DNA of 64,000 nt from Antedon mediterranea (Eukaryota > Echinodermata > Crinoidea > Comatulida > Antedonidae): the NCBI RefSeq assembly GCF_964355755.1, contig NC_092675.1, forward strand, positions 3,692,312 through 3,756,311, given 5' to 3'. Each line of letters begins with the position of its first letter. Position 1 is the stretch's first letter. The position numbers and the translations under genes were made by a program. Of this stretch, positions 47,532 through 60,500 are shown in pieces. The notes beneath the pieces were generated by a model, which did no database searches, was not told the origin of the DNA, and saw nothing but the letters and a program-made list of their open reading frames with translations.

Positions 47532-49498
47532 TTAATTGTCAGCTATCGAGCAATCGTCATCACTTTCCTCGTATGTTCCTTTACCATTAGAGCAGTGACC
47601 ACTGCAATAACCACACACAGCAACACATGCTAAAGAGTACTTTCTACATCTGCATTTGTTTGTGCTGCATAGGTTTCCTCCTTTGCAGTTACAGCATATT
47701 GATTTCAGTAAAGATTGAGGTGCAATATCATCGTCTGTCATGATTGGAGATGATTGTCATCATAAATCCTCCAGCCTCTTTCATCGGGTTTATAGCATTT
47801 GTATTCAAGAGCTTCCATGTAATAACTTGCTGACGAGAGTACTTTATAGTTGAACAATTTTTGGTGGTAGTCTGTCTGGATTTAGTTTACCCTTTGCTGC
47901 ATGTCGCACAAATTAGTCATGTCTTGCCTTGGAAAAGATATCTGGATTCAGACCATGTAATCAGCATAGCCTTAATACCATATTTACTAACATTTTCGAT
48001 GCTTGATAGCAGGTTGGTGAAAATCGTAGGAGGGAATTTCTTCTTGTGAATGTAAATGGTTTAGTGTATCCACATATAGATGATACAGTGTCACATACAG
48101 ACCATGCATAATTAAAAAGAAATTCATCACGGTCAGCGATTAAACCAGTAATAGACGATATGTTAAAGATTCAGCTACTTGTTTGAAAAAAGAGTTTTGG
48201 TTGGATAATGGTAGCATAAAAGAACACATCTGTATCTTCTGCAACAACTACAACCGCATTTGTATCAGAACAATTGGTTTGAGATATAGCTTCTTTAACC
48301 ATTACCGTGTCCGTGTCAGCTTGGATGGTTTTAATACCACATCTTTCCATTTCCTGAGTTGAGAGAGTAATGTTATGAAAGATGCTTTGTTGCAGCCATT
48401 ACGAAGTAATTCCTCTCGTTCTGATGAAACCTTGGTATCTAGAGTAATGTTCACATTACTGCTTGTTTTCTTCTGGAATGTTCTTCGATGATGCTTGTAG
48501 CCTTTGGTTGGCTAGGATATCCATCCCAAACAACTATACACCACCATTAAATTTCCTCTGGAAGAGGCATATGTAGGACATCACAACATCAGAAAAGTAA
48601 CCACTTTATTCCATGGTACTTGGTGTAAGACCAACCACCATCAACAATGTGAACAGATACGGCATCTATTGTGGTGGTGTTGGTAACATTCTCCTTCAGC
48701 ATTCGACCAAATTTTGATTTTTCTGGCTTTAAACAAAGCTGTTGGAACAGGTGTCAGTTCATATCCAAATGCCGTTTCGAAGTCTCCATCTCTTTCAGAG
48801 AGAACAATAAGTCTGTTGAAGAGAACCGTTTTTTCGACAGAAATCTTCTTTGTTCCAACTTTTACATGCTTTTCAAGAGAACTTAGTAGTTTGACTTTCA
48901 TAGGTAAGTGGCATCGTCCAAGCTTTCTTGGATGTCTTGGTCAATTGTTCCAAGCTTGTTCACAACTGGTTTGTGTCGGTTATATTCAATCCAGTTGAGA
49001 GTGAAGCTATCACAAGAGGATCGCTTACCACTATAAATGGTCTTTCTGTAGACGTACTTTCCCGAAATCTTTGTTTACTTCGTTTGTCTCTCTTTAACCG
49101 ACCCTTTCATCCATCATCATTTCCAGATGCTAGAAACCCACACTTTTACTGAATTCGTATGACGAAGTCTGCCACGTGTGAGACCGCCACTTTTATTTGT
49201 CTTTTCGCATTAGGGTTCCTCTATTGTCATGTCTGAAAACTTATCATCACTATAACAGCTCTGAGAGCTTTTGAATATGCAGCTCCCTTTAAAATGTAAG
49301 TGACAGTATTTGGTTCATAAAGTAAGCAAATCACATCTTCCAAACCCGAACCATCATTATATGTACAATACAACCCAGGATGCTCTTGAGAAGATTGAAT
49401 CATCCAAGCCTGACAACAACAGGTGCCTTTTCTTAACTATCTGTATTGTTTTAACCCACAGTGGTTGATTATGTCGACTTCTCCACTGATCCAGTACT
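47532..49498 (-). pseudogene. Decayed PIN/FEN-like nuclease and CXC-domain protein gene (putative)
   Basis: Read right to left on the minus strand in shifting frames: NQPLWVKTIQIVKK (about 49420-49465), SGLEDVICLLYEPNTVTY (49295-49355), FGYELTPVPTALF (48720-48775), VDGGWSYTKYHGIKW (48600-48645), VVWDGYPSQP followed by EEHSRR (48470-48535), IQADTDTVMVKEAI (48290-48335), VVVVAEDTDVFF (48220-48260), and an open C-terminal piece (47532-47741) with the cysteine pattern CCNCKGGNLCSTNKCRCRK ... CGYCSGHC. I recall the same order in long, uncharacterised, often multicopy metazoan proteins. The spaced acidic motifs (DGY, DTD, EDTD) resemble PIN/FEN-type nuclease sites; that is inference. Many frameshifts and stops make it non-functional. 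Its 5' part probably continues beyond the nested insertions at 49499-51911. Confidence 0.65.
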
Positions 49499-51080
49499 CT
49501 GGGGCGGATCCAGACATTTTTTAGAAGGGGGGTCCGCCGATAAAAAGGGCACATCAGATATTGAGTATTTGAGCCACAGCCCCCCGAATTTTGTTACAGG
49601 ACACACTTAGATGGCCGGAAATGGCACTCTCGCACGCAAAATCCATGATAAATGGCACCTTTCTAGTTCGCCGGAAATGACACTTTATTAGCAGGGATAA
49701 CGATGCAAAATTAAAAGTTGTTATTTTTCAACCAATTTAAACATTATCTGTTGGTATTTTGTTTCAATATTCCAATAAAGAAAGAATTACGAAAATCTGA
49801 CTTGTAGTTTTCGAAATATAGGGTCTAAAACATTGCCGAAAATGATCGTTTTTAGCCACGAACGTTGTAAACAAATTGCGCCATTTTTCGCTAAAATAAT
49901 TACATATAATTACGTTTTATAGTAATTTCTTTTATATATCAACATTGGAAATATCAATAAAATATGTTATTAAATGTTTATAAAATATATAGAGTTGTTT
50001 ATTTAACGGAATTCGAACAAATTCATTGCTCTAAATTTGTGTAGTACCGTTCAGTACGGAGAGATCACGTGACTTCTTGGTACACGCGATCGAGAGAAAA
50101 CATTCCGCTGTGGGTGATTCGCGTCCACCAATCAAATAGCCAGAATCCAAAATCATTCAACCGTGAGCTCTGCCGATCGCGGGAAAGCTCAGCTTTGATT
50201 GGCTTACGATGACATCATATCACAAAATGGTGGTTTTGTAGTTGAGCCTCACGTAATTTTCACAAATATTGTTTCAAAAATGAAATAAATGAACCTTCTT
50301 TATGGTATGTGTGATTTTTCTTTAAAAGATTTGAATAATAAAGGCTTCATATCGAGAAAAAAACATTTTTTTGGCACTTATAATAAATATTTCTCAGAGA
50401 AAAAAGCACATGGCTTGTAGAACTATATTATCTTGGCGTAGGAAGACAAACAAATCCCAGGTCATGAGAGGCTCAACTACAAAAACAAGGTTGAATAGTA
50501 TAGTGCAAGGACCGTTCGATGATTTTTGAGTAAACAATCTACCGCGTATGGTCGTACGCGCTAGATAGTACGATATTTTAACTACATTTTTTACATGTTT
50601 GGTTGGTTGGATGTAATGGAAATAAAAAATAGTTGATCTGATGGAATGATATGTAAATAAACAAATACTCAAAAGAATTATGTTTACAGTTCAATTATTT
50701 TCAGAATAATAATACATAAAAATGTGTTTACCAATGGACAAATAATCGCGTCAATGACATAGCGCGCATGGTAACGTACGCGGAGTTGAATCGTAAAAAG
50801 TTTACATGCGCCCTCTGTAGTATGCGAAACGATCTATTTTTAGAAGTTTAAGTAGAGATCATCACGCGTCACCACTAGTCTCACGATGCTCTTTGATCGG
50901 CCGCCGTAACTTAACATCGCGCTCATTGTGATAAATTTCTGTTTTTATTTTTGGGGTTAGTGTAGCCTACTCTGTGCATACTAATATACACACAAATATG
51001 TCACACGAATAAAATATTGAACCTCTAAAAAAAGGGCACCCTTAAAATTTAGGGGGGGTCCGGACCCCGTGGACGTGCTG
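49499..51080. mobile_element. hAT-like transposon nested in the 46595-52497 element
   Basis: The left end is CTGGGGCGGATCCAG with AAGGGGGGTCCG close by. The right end is GGGGGGTCCGGACCCC followed by GTGGACGTGCTG, which pairs imperfectly with the left. The body has TATTTGAGCCACAGCCCCCC and CATGATAAATGGCACC, shared with 195-400. No transposase is recognised and no clean duplication is seen because another element abuts on the right. Confidence 0.6.
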
Positions 51081-51911
51081 GGGCCGGATTTATCAAACTT
51101 GCTTAGCAAAAAAATCGTCTTAACTTTGCCTTAAATCCTTGATTTTGCCTAAGTCAGATTTATCAATATATCTAAGCAAAAAAATTTGCTTAATTTTGTC
51201 TTAAATCTAAGACGAAAAACACCCTGCCTTAAGATGAAAAATTTCGTCTTATCTCATTTCTGCAACAGAAACATTCTTTTTTGATCGACAACGCGAGCGC
51301 GCTAGGCCGGAACATTGAACATTCGGAAAGGCTACGCTAGTGCGTTTTACGCTGTACTACGGACGCTAAAATAATGATATCGATCTTCACAAAGATGGCC
51401 TAGAAATTGGACGAGCAAAACTAATATTTTCGGGATAGGTACGACCCAATTGACTAGCCTTTAGAAAACTGTATCGGCTGCCAAGGGTCGCTGTCATTGA
51501 TAAAAATAAATAATGTTGATTTGATTTAAGTTTAGAGCGAATGATTTTCGTATGTATTTCCGACTGTTGTGCTCTTTCTCTATTTCAAGTAATAAAAACA
51601 ATAGTAGCCAGAATGCGCCCTCTCTTGTTGGGAGTGAAAATACGGAGATAAAATGTTATAGCGCCGCCATCGCTAAGAGAAAAAAGCTAATACGCATGCG
51701 TAAGCAAGAATTTTTCGTCTTAAGACATAATTTGCTGCCCTGTAGAGTTTAATTTTGCGCATGTGCAAAGTAAAATTGACCTAAGACAATTTTTCTGCTA
51801 AGACATTGCTAAGACGGTTTGATAAATAAGATTAAGTTATTTGCTTAAGCACTTCTTAAATATTTCAGCTTAAGCAAAAATATAAGCAAATATTGATAAA
51901 TGCCAACCCTG
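51081..51911. mobile_element. Second nested TIR element
   Basis: The left end is GGGCCGGATTTATCAAACTT, with GCTTAGC following. The right end complement is AGGGTTGGCATTTATCAATA, with TTGCTTA following. The interior repeats GCTTAAG and TAAGACGAAA/TTTCGTCTTA words. It abuts the preceding element, so both probably hit the same site successively. Confidence 0.65.
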
Positions 51912-52497
51912 GTCTCCGGTGTATTTGGTAAACCATCCATTCACGACATAAGACGCTGCTTTAAATGGGATCTCTTTTGTCACAAAAAGCATATATGATG
52001 ATAAAAGCTGAGATATGAACAAAATTCTGTAAATTTTATGGCAGCCATTTTGAAAAACAAAATGGCGACCATAGAGTGAACTAATTTGCATTCATTGACC
52101 CTCAAAACATACATTTTGCCACCAAAATCACATCCATTTATTTTGTAGAAGCTGAGATATGAGAAAATCTGTATTTTATGGCGGCCATTTTGAAAAACAA
52201 AATGGCGGCCATTGAGTGAACTTCAAAATACTGTATTTGGATTCCTTGACCCTAAAAACATATACTTTACCACCAAAATCATGTCTGTACATGATATATA
52301 AGCGGAGTTATGAACAAAAATCTGTAATTTATGGCGGCCATTTTAAAAATCCATAATGGCGACGTTCCCCAGGTCAGATGAGTTGGAACTTTTTTTTGGT
52401 GGATATATAGACCCCAGATGACACAAATCAGTCGAGAAACATTTGTTTCTAATTTTTTCCTAGATTGGCCCTTTTTAGACTTAATTTAGGGATACTA

Positions 52498-53390
52498 AGG
52501 TTTTTTGTTCGCCTATTTAGAGTCTGATTTTATTAATCTTCATTTTTTTTCATGTTTTGGGGGAACATCTTTAAAGTATGTATATAAAATTTAGTCCACA
52601 TGTGGTAGCTTAAAGATATATTGTCCCCCTAAAAAAATATTTTTTTTGAATATGTTATTTTAATGTCACATAATAGTTATTCACTCTCACAAAAAATTGG
52701 GTCTGAAAAAAATTTATTTACCTGAGAAAAATGTAATTTAAAGCAAAAAATGGTCAAATTGTCTGGAAAACAATGAGTTTTTGGGTAATTTAACTGTTTA
52801 TTTTGTCTTTTTATAGGCGAAATACTTTTTTTCCCCCGTTTTTTTTCTTATGGAAGTGAACTACTTCATTAAAACTGCAAAATGGCCCATTCAAAGTCCG
52901 ATTTTAAAAATCTTTATTTTTTATGATTTTGGGGGACAATACATCTTTAAGTTCAGTTTTTAACCTTTGCAATCTTAGGTCAACATCCTTTAATAAATGT
53001 CTTGTTTTTATGATTATTTTTCTCATTCTAAAATAAATTATTTAACATTAGATAACTGTAGTAGTTGTCGCTAAAATAAAAAGTAAGTTTTTTTATGTTG
53101 TTTATAATTTTTTAAATACAAGAGCTGTACATGCTTATATATTCATTTTTTCACTCCACGATAAAACAAAGTCATCAATGTGTTCTTCAATAAACTACAA
53201 GTAAACATGTTTTCCTAATATTGTATTTTTTTTTTTTTTTTTAGTATGTAGGGGAAATTCAATGATTTGTGTTGGTAATTTATATGTTTGCAATATCAAA
53301 TATACATATGCAACAATTAACAGTATAACCTTAATATTTAATATTGTAACTAGCATATTGTTTTTAATCTATCAATATTGTGTGTATTAC
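52498..53390. repeat. Dispersed repeat R1, right part of the interrupted copy
   Basis: Continues the R1 repeat beyond the 5.9-kb element; matches 36140-36560 with extra sequence near 52620-52880. R1 words CTTTAAAGTATGTATATAAA and CAATAAACTACAAGTAAACA are present. Beyond it, 53391-54515 has no recognised gene apart from the MITE at 53751-53917. Confidence 0.7.
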
Positions 53391-53750
53391 AATATACAAA
53401 GTACTTTTTGTGATAAAACATTTAATAAGGGTAGAATAATTGTATTTATTTAAATTCTAAGATTATTTTAAAGTCAAGAAAAGCAATAGTCTTATTATAC
53501 TTATAGATACTATAGTATAAGATGGATTTGATTAGGTAAGGAGTTGTTCAATAAATACACAACAACAAAAAGACAAATACACAACCTGCCACCATCAATA
53601 AAAATTGTGCACATAGGGGGTTGGGAAATCCTCAACATTAATCCACACTTGTGGAACAAGGAATTCTTAAAAGAACACAGTGTGGCCTAGAAAATGGTCT
53701 ACTGTACGGAAACAGGCAACAGTCATGTCAACAATCACAGTGAGTGCGGC

Positions 53751-53917
53751 CTAAAGCGTGGTTCCCACTAGAGACGCAACGCAAGGACGTATGCGCAACG
53801 AAGATGAGTTGACCAATGACAAGCCACTGTTCGAATAATCCATCGCTTGTGATTGCTCAAATCACTTACGTTGCGTTATGTCCTTGTATTGCGTCGGTAG
53901 TGGGAACCAACCTTAAG
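53751..53917. mobile_element. Palindromic MITE, copy 2
   Basis: AAAGCGTGGTTCCCACTAG at the left and TAGTGGGAACCAACCTTA at the right, with CGCAACGCAAGGACGTA-type inner arms pairing. Same family as 14947-15133 and 61960-62116. Confidence 0.85.
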
Positions 53918-54515
53918 TAGGTAGAACTGTGATGCAAATTTTATGATAGGACACTATAAGATGAACTTTTAAAATCGAAAATAACTGACTTCTGTATATT
54001 TGAATAGCTAATTTCCATGCTATACAAATAAATATGAATAATTCATTATTTACTTTTATGAAAATGACATATAGTTATATATATTTATTTTTAATTGTGA
54101 TGAAGTTAATACTAAAAACAGATGAATCTTTAATACGAATGATAAACATTTGCACCGCTAAATTATTGACCACATAAACCTGACTGTTTCTGATCTGGCG
54201 GAAATAATAATCATTTTAAAGAAAAATGATTAATAATGCTATCATCTTTTTTAGTAGCGATTATAAAATATTTATAATAAAATATTAATTATACTAAACT
54301 TAATTATTTAATCCATGTAATCACTTTATATCCCCCTTTGCTTAAAATCAGTATGTATAGATAAAAACTATACCATTACCAATCTATACAGTGATCAGTG
54401 AATTGTACCTAATATTTAAAGTCAAGCCAAAAACGATATTAAATTGTGTACAAGCAACATACATAATCTATTTTTACACCGAAACGATAATTATATAGAG
54501 GATTATGGGTAACAG

Positions 54516-57500
54516 TTAGCTGGCGCCACCTATCAGTCTTTCAATGGCGGCATTTACATCACCATTTGTAGCCGTGAGTGCTCTTATGTTTGCATCCCTA
54601 TCTACAAAACCCATAGTTGCTAATTGTTCTAGTTGCGTCCGAAATTGAACCTCTGGAGCCTGAAAAGAGAGATTAATTGAACTTTAGTGTTTTTACATCA
54701 TGACTACATTTGTTAGTAGAAAACACCCCCACTACATATTAAATATTTGCTATATGCATAAAATGTCTGTCCTAAAACTTCTGCCCAGTTCTCTAACAAG
54801 ATTTACTGGAATCAATTGCAAGAGAGCTGACTTATTTCCTAAAACTTACTGCCCCTAACCCAAAAACTAAGGACTCTGGGCTCCAGTTCTATAAGGTGAA
54901 GTTCAACGATTCAACCAAAGAACTGGCTTGCTAAAAACTGTTGACCTTTAAGCTTATATAAGCCTAAAAGTTCCTAAGTTGTCCTATAACTAAAGTCATG
55001 CATTATTCATTCCTTAACACATTAGGAAAAAAATAAAGTTATCCCTGTTCTTACCTGAACTGTATTTGCACCTGTAGATAATGACTGCATCATTGTTGAC
55101 ATCATTTGAGACCACTGATCTGCATTGGGTGCTGAGCCTGTAACGGTGGGGGCTGTTGATGGTGTGCTACTTGTAGTTGTACTTGTTGTCGATACATTTG
55201 CTGTACTAAGTGTTGGCATTGTCCCAGTCAATCTAACAAAACAAAATACTGTACATTATATATATTTTAAACAAGACTGGGTGATGTTACACTAGATATT
55301 AGTGGGTGTGTCTGCTTTATTTAATTAATAATTTGTTTGTTATTATTTAAATATACCTGACGACCTCTTCAGTCCAGAGGTTGTGATGTACAAGTGCACA
55401 CGAGCTAGATTTTGTGACTATCATTTAGCATATGTACTTACTCTAGGGTATAATCCCTTTATTTGATTATGATGGAAAAATAACTGTATACAAGTGTACT
55501 GTATATAACATTGGTTTAAAAAGATAACGACAAAGACGAGCAGTCTGTTGTTACTATTTTCAAACACCTTATACTTTTTTTATGTTTCACACATTTATTC
55601 ACAATTACATTTACAATATTTAATAGTATACCAAAAGAAGAGAGTGCTCGTCAGTTTGGTAACCATTATTTAAATGCATTTAAAGGTACGGTACATACAA
55701 CATTCAACACAAATTATGTAAAAAAAGTAAAAACATTGGTCGCCTGCGACCGGTCAGCACCTCCGGTGACGTACATAAGCGCGACCACCAACCAAAGTGA
55801 CCACCACAGGTGAGGTATAAAAGGGAAAAAAAACAGGATGAACACTGTTTTTCCCCTGGAAGCACTATACCGATCATAAGCGACTCAGTAGGCATATAAT
55901 AGGCAGGGCTCGATTTAGTGCTAGCCCGGCGTACAATGGCTAGTAAAAACAGCTCCGGGCTACCTAAAGTATCTTCCTTTAAGCCCGGATGGCTAGTAGG
56001 TTGTGGGAACTCGAAATTGGGACGAAATGACCTCATAAAAATAACTCCAGCATAAAAGACATATGTCTTGGCAACATCAGCAAAAAAAACCACTCGCGCG
56101 CTGCTGTGGCCATAACAAGTGATGATGTAGGCGGAGCCTCTCATAATCAAGCCAATTTCCCGAATTATGATTGGCCATTTATGTTTTTGTCACCCAGGTT
56201 ATTGTGAAGTAGGCAGAGCTTCATTATCAGGTCAAACATGTCACAAAAATATGACCATAAATAACAAACTGTGATTGGCCAAATGTAGTAGAATTTTGTC
56301 AATGTTAAAAATACTCGTCTAGTCTTGTCAGGCCTGGTTGTCACAGATCAAAGCTAGGGATATTTTGTAGGGCCGGGTGGCTGGCTCTATCCCTGTAGGT
56401 AGGCCATGGAGGCCATATTTTATAATATGCGTAAGAGGCCTAGATAGAATCAAAAGCCATCGTTTGGCATCGTGATGGCTGCTCAGCAGCTAGATACTAC
56501 CATTTTGGTAACAGTAGGCCAGGTGCTCCAATGCGATCTAGGCCTAGGCCCTAGGCTAGGTCTATCCTAGCTACCCTACTATAATAATAGGCTCTAGGCT
56601 AGGCCTAGCCTAAGGTAGACAGAATCTAATTAGTTTTCTTGGCTAGGTTGAAGCCCAACAACAAAAGACCTCAATAAATCGATTCTGTGAATATGGTGAG
56701 CATGAAATAGACTGTGCGTCGCGACGCAAAGTTAATTTTTATAATGTGAACAATAAAGAAATACAATTTTGTGTAATTTTTCATGCAATAATAGTTTAAT
56801 ACAGTATGTATGTAAATGTGTAGCAATTCTCGAACATTTAGATTAGTGCGCCCTCTATTGAACAAAATGCCTGAATTCATTTATATGGCAGCCCTGCTGC
56901 AGCTATCACGGTGCGATAATAAGAGTGGGCTAGTAAAATAATGTATGGGCTAGTGAAATCTACAGTGAACTAGCCCAGTGGGCTAGCAACATGAAAAAGA
57001 TAAATCGAGCCCTGATAGGCCTAATGTTTTTGTTTAGTTTCTCCTCTTTTTTTAGTATGTACTCAATATCATTTCTTTAGTTTCTTTTTTAACAGAGTAT
57101 TGGGATTTTAATCTATTTGTTTTATAGAGCGAGTTCCAAACATTTGGTATGTACATTTTCTTTGAATTTCAAAGGTTTTTTGGGTGTTCACTTTTTTTAC
57201 TTACCCAGGTAAGAGGCCTGGTGCTTCTTGTTGTAGCTGTTGCATTCCCTGTTGTATCTGCATGATTGCCTGTACGGCTCTTGGATTTGTCATAGCCGAC
57301 TGCATCTCAGGGTTTTGCATCTTTTAAAAAATAATAAAACATCATATCATACTATAGTGCATAGTTCTTAAAAAATGTTCCATAAGGATTTTAAATCATG
57401 CAATATTTATTAACATATTAAATTATCATTTAAACATGTAATGTACATAAATTTGGTATTTTTTTAAATCCCTGTGTTGCCTTTCTCAATTCTGTTCTAC

Positions 57501-60500
57501 ATGCATTCAAATACTCATCAACCATGCTGTTATAATCGTTCAGACATAGACATATTTTACTCTGTCTAACTAGTACTGCTTGATGAAAATATAAGTACCT
57601 GCTGTAGGAATGTTGGCATCATCTGCTGCATCTGTTCTTGAAGTTGAGAATTTCCAGCAAACATTGGATTAGACGCTAATACCTAGTGTAGTAGAAAGAA
57701 ATATCTTTTGATTTGAAATTACTGGTAATTTAAACTTTGATTCTTATTTACCTTTAGTCAATCGTCTAGAAATTTATTTACTTCACTATACTGTAGACAC
57801 TCTCATTAAGACAAGGAGACACATATGTTCTAACACTACGGCTAACCCCTATTCAGGGGAAACCTTCTTAAAGGGAAACTTTAGTGCTAACCTGTGAAGC
57901 AAGCTGAGGGTTTTGACTCATGTTTTGCATCATGCTTCTCATGTACGGAGCCTGCATCATGTTCTGCATCAGCTGTGGATTGGCCGACATCTGCTGCATC
58001 ATACTTTGCATTCCAGGACTGTTAAAGATACCTGTAGACAAGGAAATAAATACAGCTGTTAATAATCGAATCAGAGTTGTTAGCCTATGGATCACAGGTG
58101 TTAAATGATGGATCACAGGTGTTAAACTGATGAATCACAAGTGTTAACTGGTTGATGACAAGTGCTATCTGGTGGATCACAGGTGTTAACTGATGGATCA
58201 CAGGTGTTAAATGATGGATCACAGTTGTTAACTGGTTGATGACAAGTGCTATCTGGTGGATCACGGTGTTATCTCTTGGGTCACAGGTGTTAACTGATGG
58301 ATCACAGGTGTTAACTGGTGGATCACATTTGTTAGCCTATGGATGATAAGTGCTATCTCTTGGGTCACAGGTGTTAACTGATGGATCACAGTTGTTAACT
58401 GGTGGATGACAAGTGCTATCTGGTAGATCACCGGTGTTAACTGATGAATCACAGGTGTTAACTGATGAATCAGATTGTTTTAAATAATATAAATATTGTA
58501 TATAGTAATAATGTTATTAATATACAAATGTACTTATATTATTTCCATTTTAATTGGCAAAATAAAATTGAATCTTGAATTGAATCTTGAATCTTAACTG
58601 ATGGATCACATTTGTTAGCTTATGGATCACAGATGCTAACTGACGGATCACATGTGTTATTACTGGTGAATCACAGTTACTAACATGTGGTTAACAGGTG
58701 TTAGCGGGTGAATCAAAGACAGGTGAATCCCAAGTGTTACCACATGTGGATATCATCAAATATGTAATCTCAGATGTTATTACCTGGTCCAGGTTGAACC
58801 CCACTTAAATTAGGTGTTGTGGATGCTGTAGATGTTGTCGTTGACGGTGTACTTGATGCAGTAGTAGTAGTTGTAGCAGTTGATGGTGTTGACCTTGCAC
58901 TGGGTGTACCCCATGGATTAGGTAGAGGTTCTGAGTTTTCCCTACCCTGTTGCGAGGCACTGCCACTAGATGAAGCTTTAAAAAAATACAAATAAAATAC
59001 ATTACATAAACTTTCAATCTTGGATATTAAATATGTGACAAAATGACATTAATGTTAAAATAGTGTTCATTATGGTGTGCATCGGTGACCATTCATCAAA
59101 TACGTCTCTGTGGGCACAGGAATAAAATAACATTTTGCAAAAATAACTGTTACTTACTATTACCACTAAGAGCTGCAAATGGGTTGCCTCCAAGCTGTTC
59201 TTGAGCTGCATTCATCATTGGTTCTTGTATATCTGTATACATTCTCCGTAGGGCATTGTAGCCTCCTGGGATACTCTGCAATCAAACAAATAAACAGTTG
59301 AATATGGGTGATATCCTTTCAAAATATAGCAAAATATATTTAGATGTAAGTAATCATTGGGTATAACTTTATTATTATTTCATGAGCAATTTAATGTTAA
59401 GATTATTTAAATAGATTTCATAATTGATAATGTGACATACTTCTAGATTGCTTAGAGCTCTATCTTGGCTTCTCATCATCTCCTGCATCATAGATGGGTT
59501 ACGTGCTAGTTCCATGGTTTGACGCAGTAACTCTGGGTTATTTAACATGTGGGACAATTCAGGATTCCTCTGTAAAACAAAATCATAGTTATATTATTAT
59601 AATAATAATATCCTGATTTATATAGCGCCTAATGTTGTGAAACCTCTAAGCGCTGAACATTATTACCCCAGTCATTTTTTTGGATCAAACACGCATGGGA
59701 ACATACTCCCATAAGGCAGCTAGTAATCAGCGCAAAGTTGTGTCTTGATCTAACCAGATTCCCATATTATTCATCCAACACACTGCGCCACACGCAGATT
59801 GTGATGTGTCAAAATATGGTATTGATATACCCAAATATGGTTGTAGTTTATTTAAGATTAAGAGTTATTAACGCGTATTACGTAATGATGCATTGTGTTT
59901 ATATGTATCAGATTAAGAACGTACGCTGTTGTTGGTCGTGTGCGCTGTATTTAAACAAGTCAAAATAGTGTTCTCATAGGTGTTATGCATATTATTAGTG
60001 AATGTATTATTAAGTTAATTAGAATGTTATATGTCTGTTTGTTTCAGGTTTTTCATGTAAATAAAGCATTTCTTTACAATACAAAAAGCCAAGAAAACTC
60101 ATTTGTTTTCACAATTCACATTCTCCCACAGTAGTGATATGACATCATCATGTCCATATATGGGCACATCACATTTTTTTGTCACATAAAGTTTGATAGT
60201 GTAGACAGAGCTTTACTAACTTCCATCAATTGTTGCATTTGAGGATTACTCATCAACATTTGTCTTAACATCTCTGGATTCTGCATCATATTCTGTACTA
60301 ATGGATTCTCCATAACCTGTTGCAACATCTCTGGATTATTCAACAGCTAAAAATAACACAAAATATTAAAAGATGTGGTATAACGTTTTCACATTAAACG
60401 CCACGATAGCGCTAGAACCACTCACATCGTCTAGAAACTCCGGAGAGATCCCATTTACATTAAACCCTGCACAACCGAGTTTGCAATAAAAAAAAAAGCT

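Larger units (their letters stand above)
46595..52497. mobile_element. 5.9-kb TIR element with a decayed nuclease-like gene and nested insertions
   Basis: Both ends begin TAGTATCCC[C/T], and arms of about 450-500 bp (46595-47110 and 51990-52497) are inverted copies of each other (TTTGTGTCAT-TGGGGTCTAT, ATATATCCACC, repeated AAAATGG[C/T][G/C]GCCAT with GTCAAGGAATCCAAATAC). AGG flanks both ends (46592-46594, 52498-52500), a possible 3-bp duplication. The flanks join into the R1 repeat, whose uninterrupted copy near 36140 lacks the element. Within each arm a unit of about 120 bp is repeated. The interior carries a minus-strand pseudogene and two later insertions. Confidence 0.82.

Noticed and set aside
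55704-56150. 148-codon open frame on the minus strand
   Set aside because: It crosses the left boundary of the hAT-like insertion at 55904 and shows no family resemblance; chance open frame.
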